Shown here in pieces: positions 27,533-34,796 of a stretch of DNA of 64,000 nucleotides. How positions within the stretch are numbered: the stretch's first letter is position 1; each line of letters opens with the position of its first letter. A model generated the notes under the pieces. That model did no database searches, was not told the DNA's origin, and saw nothing but the letters and a program-made list of their open reading frames with translations. This DNA is from Thiofaba sp049322715 (lineage in GTDB: Bacteria; Pseudomonadota; Gammaproteobacteria; Halothiobacillales; Halothiobacillaceae): assembly GCA_049322715.1 (NCBI GenBank), contig JBMOQP010000010.1:62001-126000 (forward strand). The letters are read 5' to 3'. The position numbers were made by a program, and so were the translations under genes.

Positions 27533-28522
27533 ATGGCAGGCCAGAAAACGCCGCCTCCGGATGCACTGTTCAGGGCCATCGTCGACGCCCAGCCGGAAAG
27601 CATTGCCGTCATCGACGCCCAAGGCCGCATCATCTACGCCAACAACGCCTGGGTCGAATTCGGCCGCCGGAACGACCTCCCAGCGCCAGAAGCGTGGTCG
27701 GAGCTCAACTACCTGCAGGCCTGCCAGGCTGCCGCGAAACGTGGCGATGCCGACGGACGGGTCGTCGTCACCGGGATACGCGACGTCCTCGACGGCAATG
27801 CAACGGCCTTCCGACACGAATATCCCTGCCACAGCCCGGATAAGCAGCGATGGTTCATGATGCAGGCCACGCCCCTACGCTGGGAGGGCCGTGTGTACGG
27901 CATCATCTCGCACCATGACATCACCGAACGGAAGCTGGCCGAGGAGCGGGTCGAGGCAATGGCCTACATGGACGGACTCACCGGCATCCCCAACCGCCGC
28001 TATTTCGATGCCTTCATGGAGCAAGAGTGGCGCCGCGCCAGCCGGACCCACACCCCCCTTGCCCTCGTCATGCTGGACATCGACCACTTCAAGCAGTTCA
28101 ACGACCACTATGGCCACCAGGCAGGGGACGAGTGCCTGCGCAGGATCGGCCGCACCCTGGGAAGATTCGCCCAGCGCGCGGGCGACATGGCCGCGCGCTA
28201 CGGCGGCGAGGAATTCGCCGTCATCCTGGCCAACACCGAACTGACGCAGGCTGCCGAGATCGCGGAGGAGATTCGCACTGCCATCCAGGCGCTGTACATC
28301 CCGCACGAGCACTCCCCCTTCGGCCAATGCCTGACGGCGAGCCTGGGGGTGGCCGCCATCCGCCCGAACAGGGATGAACCGCCGTCTCACCTGATCGAGG
28401 CGGCCGACCAGGCCCTCTATGTCGCCAAGGCGGCGGGCCGGAACCGCGTGGCCACGGCCCCACCGGTCTGTCAGGAACAGACCGGGGATCGCCGCCAGGC
28501 GGGCCCGGAGGGGGCCGCCTAG
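27533..28522 (+). CDS. PAS-GGDEF diguanylate cyclase
   Basis: The N-terminal PAS domain (residues about 12-130; ESIAVIDAQGRIIYANNAW and GIISHHDITERKLAEERV) is followed by a GGDEF domain with MLDIDHFKQFNDHYGHQAGDE and active-site RYGGEEF. It should make c-di-GMP in the cytoplasm in response to a PAS ligand. No transmembrane segment is visible. The last about 19 residues and the stop are encoded by an interspersed repeat (28462-28536); the TAG falls in its third hairpin. Confidence 0.92.
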   Translation: MAGQKTPPPDALFRAIVDAQPESIAVIDAQGRIIYANNAWVEFGRRNDLPAPEAWSELNYLQACQAAAKRGDADGRVVVTGIRDVLDGNATAFRHEYPCHSPDKQRWFMMQATPLRWEGRVYGIISHHDITERKLAEERVEAMAYMDGLTGIPNRRYFDAFMEQEWRRASRTHTPLALVMLDIDHFKQFNDHYGHQAGDECLRRIGRTLGRFAQRAGDMAARYGGEEFAVILANTELTQAAEIAEEIRTAIQALYIPHEHSPFGQCLTASLGVAAIRPNRDEPPSHLIEAADQALYVAKAAGRNRVATAPPVCQEQTGDRRQAGPEGAA

Positions 28523-28536
28523 GGAGGGGCGGCATC
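28462..28536 (+). repeat. Three-hairpin repeat forming the GGDEF protein C-terminus
   Basis: Hairpin 1 is CCGGTCTGT / ACAGACCGG with loop CAGGA, hairpin 2 ATCGCC / GGCGGG, the spacer CGGAGGG, and hairpin 3 GCCGCC / GGGGCGGC with TAGGGA between. It is directly followed by a second copy. Confidence 0.8.
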
Positions 28537-28613
28537 ACCGATTCGCCAGGAGCGAATCGGGACCTGCCTTGGCAGGCCCGGAGGGTGACGGCCATGGATG
28601 GCCGGCATCCGCC
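28537..28613 (+). repeat. Second, tandem three-hairpin repeat before the DUF488 gene
   Basis: Hairpin 1 is CCGATTCGC / GCGAATCGG with loop CAGGA, hairpin 2 GACCTGCC / GGCAGGCC with loop TT, the spacer CGGAGGG, and hairpin 3 GGCCA / TGGCC with loop TGGA. Stem bases differ from the adjacent copy while pairing is kept. Confidence 0.85.
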
Positions 28614-28642
28614 TCGCCCGAAACACAGGCGGGAGGTACGAT

Positions 28643-29005
28643 ATGAACATCCGGCTCAAGCGCATCTACGAACCGAAGGCGCCCGGGGATGGACTGCGCA
28701 TCCTGACCGATGGCCTCTGGCCACGCGGAATCGCGCGCGAGGCCGGTGCATTCGACGCCTGGCACAAGGCAATCGCCCCCAGCAGCGAGCTGCGGAGCTG
28801 GTTCGGCCACGATCCCGCCCGGTGGGCGGAATTCCGCCGGCGCTACTTCGACGAGCTGGACGGGAAGCCCGAGGCCGTGGAGGCGCTGCGCGGGGAGATC
28901 GCCGCCGCACGCGGTCCGGTCACCTTTGTCTTTGCCTCGCGCGACACGGAACACAACAATGCCGTCGCCCTGCGGGATTACCTCGCGGGGCGACGCCAGG
29001 ACTGA
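28643..29005 (+). CDS. DUF488 family protein
   Basis: The 120-residue protein has the family hallmarks: MNIRLKRIYEPKAPGDG, RILTDGLWPRGIARE, WFGHDPARWAEFRRRYFDEL and FVFASRDTEHNNAVALRDYL. DUF488 proteins are small, conserved and of unknown biochemical role. GGGAGG lies 8 bp upstream of the chosen ATG; a longer frame beginning at 28598 would start inside the repeat. It lies 26 bp upstream of the glycosidase gene. Confidence 0.85.
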   Translation: MNIRLKRIYEPKAPGDGLRILTDGLWPRGIAREAGAFDAWHKAIAPSSELRSWFGHDPARWAEFRRRYFDELDGKPEAVEALRGEIAAARGPVTFVFASRDTEHNNAVALRDYLAGRRQD

Positions 29006-29031
29006 CGCACAACCTGCACGAGAACAACCGC

Positions 29032-30453
29032 TTGAGCACCCGCTTTCCTGCCGGCTTCACCTGGGGCGTGGCCACCTCCGCCTACCAAATCGAAGGCGCC
29101 CCGCTGGCCGATGGCGCCGGTCCGAGCAACTGGCACCGCTTCGCCCACGAGCCGGGACGCACCCTGGGCGGCGACCACGGCGACGTGGCCTGCGACCACT
29201 ACCACCGCTGGCGCGAGGACGTGGCACTGATCAAGCGCCTGGGCGTCGTGGCCTACCGCTTCAGCTTCAACTGGGCACGTATCCAGCCCGAGGGGCGCGG
29301 CAAGGTGAACCCCAAGGGCCTCGATTTCTACAAGCGCCTGGCGGACGAGCTGCTGGCCCGGGGCATCCAGCCCTTCGCCACCCTGCACCACTGGGACCTG
29401 CCCGCCGCGCTGGAGGATGCCGGCGGCTGGCTGAACCGCGACACCGCGCTGCGCTTCGCCGACTTCACCGAGATCATGGCCGGCGCCCTCGACGGCCAGG
29501 TAGAGGACTGGTGCACCCTCAACGAGCCGTGGGTCATCATGCATGCGGGCCACGTCGAGGGCGTGCATCCCCCCGGCCTCGCCAACCTCGCCCTCGTGCC
29601 CAGGGTGGCCCACAACCTGCTGCTCGCCCACGCCGAGGCCGTGCGCGCCTACCGCGCCAACGGCCGCCACCGCATCGGCCTGGTGGTGAACATCGAGCCG
29701 AAGTACGCCGCGAGCATGGACCCCCGCGACCACGCCGCGCGCGCCCGCGCCGAGGCCTACATGAACCGCCTGTTCGTCGATCCGGTCTTCCGCGGCGAGT
29801 GGCCCGAGGAGCTCGTCGAGGCCCTGGGCGAGGACGCCTGGCGCGAGGTGCTGGCCGAACCGGTCGCGCGCCTGTGCGAGCCGATCGACTGGCTGGGCCT
29901 GAACTACTACACCCGCGCCGTGGTGCGCCACAAGGCGGGCGGCTTCCTGGACACCGAGGTCGTGCGCCAACCCGGCACCCATACCGAGATGGGCTGGGAG
30001 GTCTTCCCGCAGGGCCTGACCGACACCCTGCTCTGGCTGCATGAGCGCACGAACGGCATCCCCCTCTACGTCACCGAGAACGGCGCGGCCTTCGCCGATC
30101 CGCCGCCAGCCGACGGCCGGCTGCACGACGCCCCGCGCATGGCCTACCTGCGCGACCACCTGAGGGCCGCCATGGAGGCGATCGAAAAGGGCGCGGACCT
30201 GCGCGGCTACTTCGCCTGGTCGCTGCTGGACAACTTCGAGTGGCAATTCGGCTACTCCAAGCGCTTCGGCCTCGTACATGTCGACCCGGCCACGGGGGCG
30301 CGCACGCCGAAGGACAGCGCGCGGCTGTTCGCCGAGGTGGCGGCGACGAACGGCGAAGCACTGGCTGATGCCGACCCTCCCGGGTCGGCCCCCTTCGGGC
30401 GGGCTTACGCCAGCTTCGCGTTCGCCCAAGGGCGATCCCCGATCCGTTCCTGA
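29032..30453 (+). CDS. GH1 beta-glucosidase with repeat-encoded C-terminal tail
   Basis: The family 1 glycoside hydrolase has the N-terminal FPAGFTWGVATSAYQIEGAP, acid/base Glu in CTLNEPWVIMHAGH (about residue 165) and nucleophile Glu in YVTENGAAF (about 350), then GYFAWSLLDNFEWQFGYSKRFG. It hydrolyses beta-glucosides, presumably in the cytoplasm because no signal peptide is seen. No ATG precedes the domain; TTG at 29032 gives MSTRFPAGFTWG. The last 30 residues, ending in the TGA, come from an antisense interspersed repeat rather than from the GH1 family. Confidence 0.9.
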   Translation: MSTRFPAGFTWGVATSAYQIEGAPLADGAGPSNWHRFAHEPGRTLGGDHGDVACDHYHRWREDVALIKRLGVVAYRFSFNWARIQPEGRGKVNPKGLDFYKRLADELLARGIQPFATLHHWDLPAALEDAGGWLNRDTALRFADFTEIMAGALDGQVEDWCTLNEPWVIMHAGHVEGVHPPGLANLALVPRVAHNLLLAHAEAVRAYRANGRHRIGLVVNIEPKYAASMDPRDHAARARAEAYMNRLFVDPVFRGEWPEELVEALGEDAWREVLAEPVARLCEPIDWLGLNYYTRAVVRHKAGGFLDTEVVRQPGTHTEMGWEVFPQGLTDTLLWLHERTNGIPLYVTENGAAFADPPPADGRLHDAPRMAYLRDHLRAAMEAIEKGADLRGYFAWSLLDNFEWQFGYSKRFGLVHVDPATGARTPKDSARLFAEVAATNGEALADADPPGSAPFGRAYASFAFAQGRSPIRS

Positions 30454-30463
30454 AGGGTCGGTC
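30364..30463 (-). repeat. Antisense interspersed repeat at the GH1 3' end
   Basis: Read on the plus strand: GCCGACCC / GGGTCGGC with loop TCCC (hairpin 3), CCCCTTCGGG, a GGGCTTACGCCAGCTTCGCG segment, then the hairpin 1 region with loop TTCCTGA, whose TGA is the GH1 stop. It ends in CGGTC directly before the mtfA ATG. Confidence 0.75.
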
Positions 30464-31237
30464 ATGCTTGAACGCCTGAGGACCTGGCGGCGGCGGCGCA
30501 TCCTTGAGCGCCACCCCATCGCCGAGGCCGACTGGCAGGCAGCGCTCAAGGCCGTGCCGATCCTGCAGCAGCTCCCGGAGCGGGATCTCGAGCGCCTGCG
30601 CCAACGGGCCACCCTGTTCCTCCACCACACGCCCTTCACCCCCATCGACGGCCTGGAGCTGACCCCGGCCATGCGGGTGCGTATCGCCGCCCTGGCCTGC
30701 CTGCCTGCCCTCAACCTCGAGGAGGATGCGCTGAACATGATCGTCCGCGTCATCGTCTACCCGGATGCCTTCGTGCCGGAGATCGAGGAGGTGGACGAGG
30801 CCGGCGTGGTCCACCGCCGCCGCGAGGTGCGCGGCGGCGAGGCCTGGGGTAGCGGGCCGCTGGTGCTGTCCTGGGGCGACGTCGAGGCCTCCGGCCACGG
30901 GGATGGCTACAACGTGGTCATCCACGAGGTGGCGCACGTGCTGGACATGGGCAACGGCGCGCCGAACGGCTTCCCACCGCTGCCGCCGGGGATGAGCGCA
31001 CGTGGCTGGAGCGTGGCCTTCGGCGCGGCGTTCGAGGACCTCAACCAACGCCTCGACCACGGCGGGGAGCCCCCCATCGATCCCTATGCCGCCGAGGCAC
31101 CGGAGGAATTCTTCGCCGTCGCGAGCGAATACTTCTTCGAGCAGCCTGAGGTGCTGCGCGCCGCATTCCCGGCGGTGTTCGCACAACTCGAGGCCTACTA
31201 CGCGGGCGGGATCAGCGCTGCTGCATCAACCCCCTGA
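30464..31237 (+). CDS. mtfA: MtfA-type zinc peptidase
   Basis: The 257-residue cytoplasmic zinc metallopeptidase has VVIHEVAHVLDM (HExxH) and a downstream Glu region EEFFAVASEYFFEQPE as third ligand. MtfA in E. coli interacts with the glucose repressor Mlc; whether Mlc exists here is unknown. The start codon sits immediately after the upstream repeat, which ends in CGGTC, so its ribosome site would be inside the repeat. Its 3' end overlaps the convergent gene by 26 bp. Confidence 0.9.
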   Translation: MLERLRTWRRRRILERHPIAEADWQAALKAVPILQQLPERDLERLRQRATLFLHHTPFTPIDGLELTPAMRVRIAALACLPALNLEEDALNMIVRVIVYPDAFVPEIEEVDEAGVVHRRREVRGGEAWGSGPLVLSWGDVEASGHGDGYNVVIHEVAHVLDMGNGAPNGFPPLPPGMSARGWSVAFGAAFEDLNQRLDHGGEPPIDPYAAEAPEEFFAVASEYFFEQPEVLRAAFPAVFAQLEAYYAGGISAAASTP

Positions 31238-31952
31238 GCATCTGCTGCATCTGCGGGTCGTTCAGGTTGGGCAGGCCGTTCGGCAGTCCCGGAAGGGCCA
31301 CCGTCCCGGGCCTCCGGGGCAGCACGAAGCGCTCTGCCGGCACGGCCCCCTCCTCGACGCGAAGCAGGCGCATCCCGCCGCCCCCGTTGGTCAGCGCGCT
31401 CAGCACGCCCCGCTCGCGTAGCTGGGGCACATCGCGCAGCTGGCGCCAGGTGCGAGTCACCTGCGCATCGCCGAGGATCCTTTCCATGCGGTCACCCAGG
31501 CGCTCCATCGCCCGCCTGAGCAGACGGGCCCTCGGATCGGACGACACCACCGCCTCGCCCGCGTGCCGGCCATCGGCCCAGCGGTAGACCTCGCCCTTCA
31601 GCCCGGCCACCGTCCGGCTGCGGCCGGTGGCCTCGACCTTCGGGTCCTGCACCACGACCTGGCGTGCCTGGGGAGGCATCAGGGCACCGGCGATCGCACC
31701 CATCATGCTCATGTCCATCACCTCGCCCTGCGCGGTGATCAGGTACAGCCTGTCGCCCAGCAGGAGGGAGGAACCGGACTGGCCGGCCTCCCGACCCCGC
31801 ATGTCGTAGCGAATGGTGTGTTCGTCCCGCATCTGGATGGTCAGCGTCCCGGCGTCCCGCTGGCGCTCGTCGATCAGCTGGTAGACACCGGTCAGGTCGG
31901 CGCGGGCAAGGGCGGGGAGAGTGAGCGCGAACAGTAAAAGAAGGCGGTGCAT
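31212..31952 (-). CDS. Exported protein of unknown function
   Basis: The 246-residue product has a signal peptide (MHRLLLLFALTLPALARA) then a beta-rich domain beginning ADLTGVYQLIDERQRDAGTL, with GLKGEVYRWADGRHAGEAVVS in the middle. The pattern is like periplasmic DUF4412-type proteins but I cannot assign it firmly. The start at 31952 is chosen because the 88 upstream residues overlap pxpA antisense and precede the signal peptide. It is divergent from pxpA. Confidence 0.65.
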   Translation of the reverse strand: MHRLLLLFALTLPALARADLTGVYQLIDERQRDAGTLTIQMRDEHTIRYDMRGREAGQSGSSLLLGDRLYLITAQGEVMDMSMMGAIAGALMPPQARQVVVQDPKVEATGRSRTVAGLKGEVYRWADGRHAGEAVVSSDPRARLLRRAMERLGDRMERILGDAQVTRTWRQLRDVPQLRERGVLSALTNGGGGMRLLRVEEGAVPAERFVLPRRPGTVALPGLPNGLPNLNDPQMQQMLRGLMQQR

Positions 31953-31989
31953 GGAGGTATCCCGTGGTATGTATTGGAGGCTTTCGTCC

Positions 31990-32859
31990 ATGATGCCCGA
32001 GTCGATGTCAGACCACGCAACATCCCGCCCGTTCCCGCACGGCCGCCTCAAGCTCAACTGCGACCTCGGCGAGGGCTTCGGTCCGTGGACCATGGGCGAG
32101 GATGAGGCGGTGATGCCGCTGATCGACCAAGCCAACATCGCCTGCGGCTTCCACGCATCCGATCCGCTGACCATGCGCCGCACGGTGCGCCTCGCCCTCA
32201 AGCACGGCGTCGGCATCGGCGCCCACCCCGGCTACCCCGACCTGCTCGGCTTCGGCCGCCGCTCCATGCCTGTCGAGCACGACGAACTGGTCGCCCTGCT
32301 GCGCTACCAGGTCGGCGCGCTGGACGCGATCGCCCGCGCCGAAGGCGGGCGGGTGGACTACGTCAAGCCGCACGGCGCGCTGTACAACGACATGATGCGC
32401 ACTCCCCACGTCCTGCGCGCGATGCTGGAGGCGGTGGCGGGGATGGACGGGGGGCTCGCGCTGATGGTGCTGTGCCACGCCGACAACACCCACGCCCAGG
32501 GGCTTGCCGGGGAATACGGCGTGCCGCTGCTGTTCGAGGCCTTCGCCGACCGGGCCTACGAGCCGGACGGCAGCCTGCGCCCGCGCGGCCAGCCAGGGGC
32601 GGTGCACGCGGAGGTCGCGGCGATCATCGAACAGGCCCTGCGCCTTGCGCACGGGGAGCCGCTGCCGCTAACAGCGCCGTCAGGAACGACGCTGGCTCGC
32701 CACAAGGCGAGCCCCGCAGGGCGGAATCCAGGGATGGATTCCGCCGAGGACGGCACGTCGCTTGTCCTGCAGGCCGACTCGCTGTGCGTGCATGGCGACA
32801 CCCCGCAGGCGCTGGCCGCCCTGCGCGCCATCCGCGAGGCGCTGGGGCCCCGCGCATGA
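31990..32859 (+). CDS. pxpA: 5-oxoprolinase subunit A (LamB/YcsF family), with repeat insertion
   Basis: PxpA acts with PxpBC to hydrolyse 5-oxoproline to glutamate with ATP. Family motifs are LNCDLGEGFGPWTMG, ANIACGFHASDP, GAHPGYPDLLGFGRR, VKPHGALYND and LCVHGDTPQAL. GGAGG lies 9 bp before the ATG at 31990; ATGs at 31993 and 32005 are alternatives. Residues about 227-252, just before the LQADSLCVHGD strand, are encoded by an interspersed repeat (32670-32745). The rest of the fold appears intact. It overlaps pxpB (ATGA). Confidence 0.93.
   Translation: MMPESMSDHATSRPFPHGRLKLNCDLGEGFGPWTMGEDEAVMPLIDQANIACGFHASDPLTMRRTVRLALKHGVGIGAHPGYPDLLGFGRRSMPVEHDELVALLRYQVGALDAIARAEGGRVDYVKPHGALYNDMMRTPHVLRAMLEAVAGMDGGLALMVLCHADNTHAQGLAGEYGVPLLFEAFADRAYEPDGSLRPRGQPGAVHAEVAAIIEQALRLAHGEPLPLTAPSGTTLARHKASPAGRNPGMDSAEDGTSLVLQADSLCVHGDTPQALAALRAIREALGPRA
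32670..32745 (+). repeat. In-frame three-hairpin repeat inside pxpA
   Basis: Hairpin 1 is AGCGCCGT / ACGACGCT with loop CAGGA and one mismatch, hairpin 2 GGCTCGCC / GGCGAGCC with loop ACAA, the spacer CGCAGGGC, and hairpin 3 GAATCCA / TGGATTC with loop GGGA. It is read in a different frame (NPGMDSA) from the 22517 copy (ESRDGF). Confidence 0.9.
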
Positions 32860-33575
32860 CGGCCCGGCGACTTCAGATCGAGGTTGCCGGGATCGACGCC
32901 TTCCTCGTCCGCCTGGGCGAGGCCATCGATCCCGCGCTGATCCCCTGGGTGCAGGCTGCCGCCCTGCGCCTGCGCGAGCGCCTGGGCGGCCGGCTGGTCG
33001 AGGTCGTGCCGAGCTACACCACGATCCTCGTGCAGTACGACCTGCTGCGCGAGGATGCCGAATCGATGCGGCGCGACCTCCTCGCCGCGCTGGAAGGGCT
33101 GCACCCCGTCGCCGCGGGCGAGGGCCGGCTGCACGAGATACCCGTCTACTACGCGGAGGAGGTCGGCCCCGACCTCCCCCGGATCGCCGCCCGCGCCGGA
33201 CTGACGATCGAGGCGCTCATCGCCCTGCACAGCGGCCGGGACTACCCGGTGTTCGCAGTCGGCTTCGCGCCCTGCTTCGCCTACCTCGGGCTGGTGGACG
33301 AACGCCTGTCCACCCCGCGCCTGGCCAGCCCCCGCCCGCGCGTGCCCTCCGGCACCCTCGGCATCGCCGAGCGCCAGACTGCAGTCTACCCGCTCGACTC
33401 CCCCGGCGGCTGGAACCTCATCGGCCGCACCCCGCTGCGCCTGTTCGATCCCGCGCACGACCCGGCCTGCGGCCTCGCTGTGGGCGATGCGGTGCGCCTC
33501 AAACCCATCGACCGCGCCACCTACCTCGCCATGGGGGGACGACTGGACGACCTGCCGTGGGGCAAGCCGGAATGA
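32856..33575 (+). CDS. pxpB: 5-oxoprolinase subunit B
   Basis: The 239-residue protein is of the PxpB/KipI (carboxyltransferase domain subdomain C) family, with VPSYTTILVQYDLL, YYAEEVGPDLPRIAARAG, FAVGFAPCFAYLGLVDERL and GTLGIAERQTAVYPLDSPGGWNLIGRTP in conserved order. It forms the core of the three-subunit oxoprolinase. It overlaps both neighbours by 4 bp. No repeat insertion is seen in it. Confidence 0.95.
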   Translation: MTARRLQIEVAGIDAFLVRLGEAIDPALIPWVQAAALRLRERLGGRLVEVVPSYTTILVQYDLLREDAESMRRDLLAALEGLHPVAAGEGRLHEIPVYYAEEVGPDLPRIAARAGLTIEALIALHSGRDYPVFAVGFAPCFAYLGLVDERLSTPRLASPRPRVPSGTLGIAERQTAVYPLDSPGGWNLIGRTPLRLFDPAHDPACGLAVGDAVRLKPIDRATYLAMGGRLDDLPWGKPE

Positions 33576-34666
33576 GCCTGCTTGTCCTCAAACCCGGCAT
33601 CTTCGCCCTGCCGCAGGACGGCGGGCGTCGGGGCCTGATGCACGCAGGCCTCACCCAGGGCGGGCCGCTGGACCTGCATGCCTGGGCCTGGGCCAACCGC
33701 CTGCTGGACAACCCCTGGGGCGCGGGCACGATCGAGATCGCCTACGGTGGGCTGGAGCTCGAAGCCGAGGCCGACCTGTGGCTCAGCCTCACCGGCGCCG
33801 ACCTCGACTCCCGCATCGACGACGAGCCCCTCGCCCCCTGGCAGAGCTTCCTCCTGCGCCGCGGCCAACGCCTGCGCTTCGGACACCCGCGCACCGGCAT
33901 CACCGATCCGTCTGGAACGGATCGGGATTCGCCGACGGGTGAATCCGAAGGGGGCCGCCCAAGGATGGGCGGCATCCGCGCCTATCTGGGTGTGGCCGGC
34001 GGCCTCGCCCTCGACGGCCCAACCGTGCCGCGCGAGGGACTTGGCGGCCTCCACGGCGACGGACGTCCGCTCGCCAGCGGCGACCGCCTGCCCTGCACGC
34101 CAGGCCTTGCCGGCCGACCGCGCGTGGTGCCCGGGCACTTCCACCCCGATTACTCCGCGCCGCTGACCCTGCGCCTGATCCCGGGCTCCCAGTTCGGGGC
34201 CTTTTCCGCCGAGGCGCGCGAGCGCCTGTTCGGACAGTCCTGGCGCCTCTCGCCCCGCTCCGACCGCATGGGTGCGCGGCTCGAAGGCAAGCCGATCGAG
34301 GCGCCGGCAGGCCTCGTCTCGGAGGGCATCGCCCTCGGCGCGGTGCAGGTCCCGCCCGACGGCCAGCCCATCGTCTTGCTCAACGACCGCCAGACCCTCG
34401 GCGGCTACCCCAGGCTCGGCGCCATCCACCCGCTCGACCTCGCCGCCCTGGCACAGCGCCTGCCGGGTACCGCACTCCGCCTGCGGCCCTGCGCGCTGCA
34501 CGAAGCCCAAGAGGAGATGCGGAACTTCCTAAGGTATTTCCAGACTCATGCAGCACGCGGATGCCGCCCATCCTTGGGCGGCCCCCTTCGGGGGGCGGCT
34601 GTCGAGAACGGCCGTCGGGAGCGCCTGTCGGCGAATCCCGATCCGTTCCCGACAAATCGGTCCTGA
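33572..34666 (+). CDS. pxpC: 5-oxoprolinase subunit C (biotin-dependent carboxyltransferase-like) with two repeat insertions
   Basis: The 364-residue PxpC/KipA-type subunit shows QDGGRRGLMHAGLTQGGPLD, ANRLLDNPWGAGTIEIAYGG, RAYLGVAGGLAL, GSQFGAFSAEARERLFGQSW and SDRMGARLEGKPI. Residues about 110-136 (TDPSGTDRDSPTGESEGG and following) come from an in-frame repeat directly before RAYLGVAGG. The last about 36 residues, after FLRYFQTHA, come from a second, antisense repeat. Both lie at loops or the end, so activity may persist, but this is untested. Terminal gene of pxpABC. Confidence 0.9.
   Translation: MSLLVLKPGIFALPQDGGRRGLMHAGLTQGGPLDLHAWAWANRLLDNPWGAGTIEIAYGGLELEAEADLWLSLTGADLDSRIDDEPLAPWQSFLLRRGQRLRFGHPRTGITDPSGTDRDSPTGESEGGRPRMGGIRAYLGVAGGLALDGPTVPREGLGGLHGDGRPLASGDRLPCTPGLAGRPRVVPGHFHPDYSAPLTLRLIPGSQFGAFSAEARERLFGQSWRLSPRSDRMGARLEGKPIEAPAGLVSEGIALGAVQVPPDGQPIVLLNDRQTLGGYPRLGAIHPLDLAALAQRLPGTALRLRPCALHEAQEEMRNFLRYFQTHAARGCRPSLGGPLRGAAVENGRRERLSANPDPFPTNRS
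33902..33979 (+). repeat. In-frame three-hairpin repeat inside pxpC
   Basis: Hairpin 1 is CCGATCCGT / ACGGATCGG with loop CTGGA, hairpin 2 GATTCGCC / GGGTGAATC with loop GAC, the spacer GAAGGGG, and hairpin 3 GCCGCCCA / TGGGCGGC with loop AGGA. GGCATC occurs just before it and at its end, a possible 6-bp target duplication. Confidence 0.9.
34557..34662 (-). repeat. Antisense interspersed repeat forming the pxpC 3' end
   Basis: Read on the plus strand: GCCGCCCA / TGGGCGGC with loop TCCT, CCCCTTCGGGGGG, an ACGGCCGTCGGGAGC segment, then CGAT...ATCGG around TCCCG, ending CGGTC. The pxpC stop lies 1-4 bases beyond. Confidence 0.8.
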
Positions 34667-34746
34667 CACATGACTGCCACATCCCCATCCCATCATCCGG
34701 GTGGAGGCAGTGCTGCATTCAAGCCTGTACAATCCGTGTTTTGAAC

Positions 34747-34775
34747 CGTGCCCACCGGGCACGCTTTTCCTTTTT
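34747..34775 (+). terminator. Intrinsic terminator or attenuator in the decarboxylase leader
   Basis: CGTGCCC / GGGCACG with loop ACC is followed by CTTTTCCTTTTT. It ends 21 bp before the decarboxylase ATG. A TACAAT box at 34728-34733 upstream suggests it lies inside the decarboxylase leader; it could also simply end pxpABC transcripts. Confidence 0.7.
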
Positions 34776-34796
34776 CGCCGTCGGCAAGGGTCGCCC

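Noticed and set aside
28585..29031. Longer GH1 reading frame starting at 28585
   Set aside because: It runs through the DUF488 gene in another frame; the GH1 domain begins at the TTG at 29032.
31953..32216. N-terminal extension of the exported protein at 31212-31952
   Set aside because: It would overlap pxpA antisense and put the signal peptide at residue 89.
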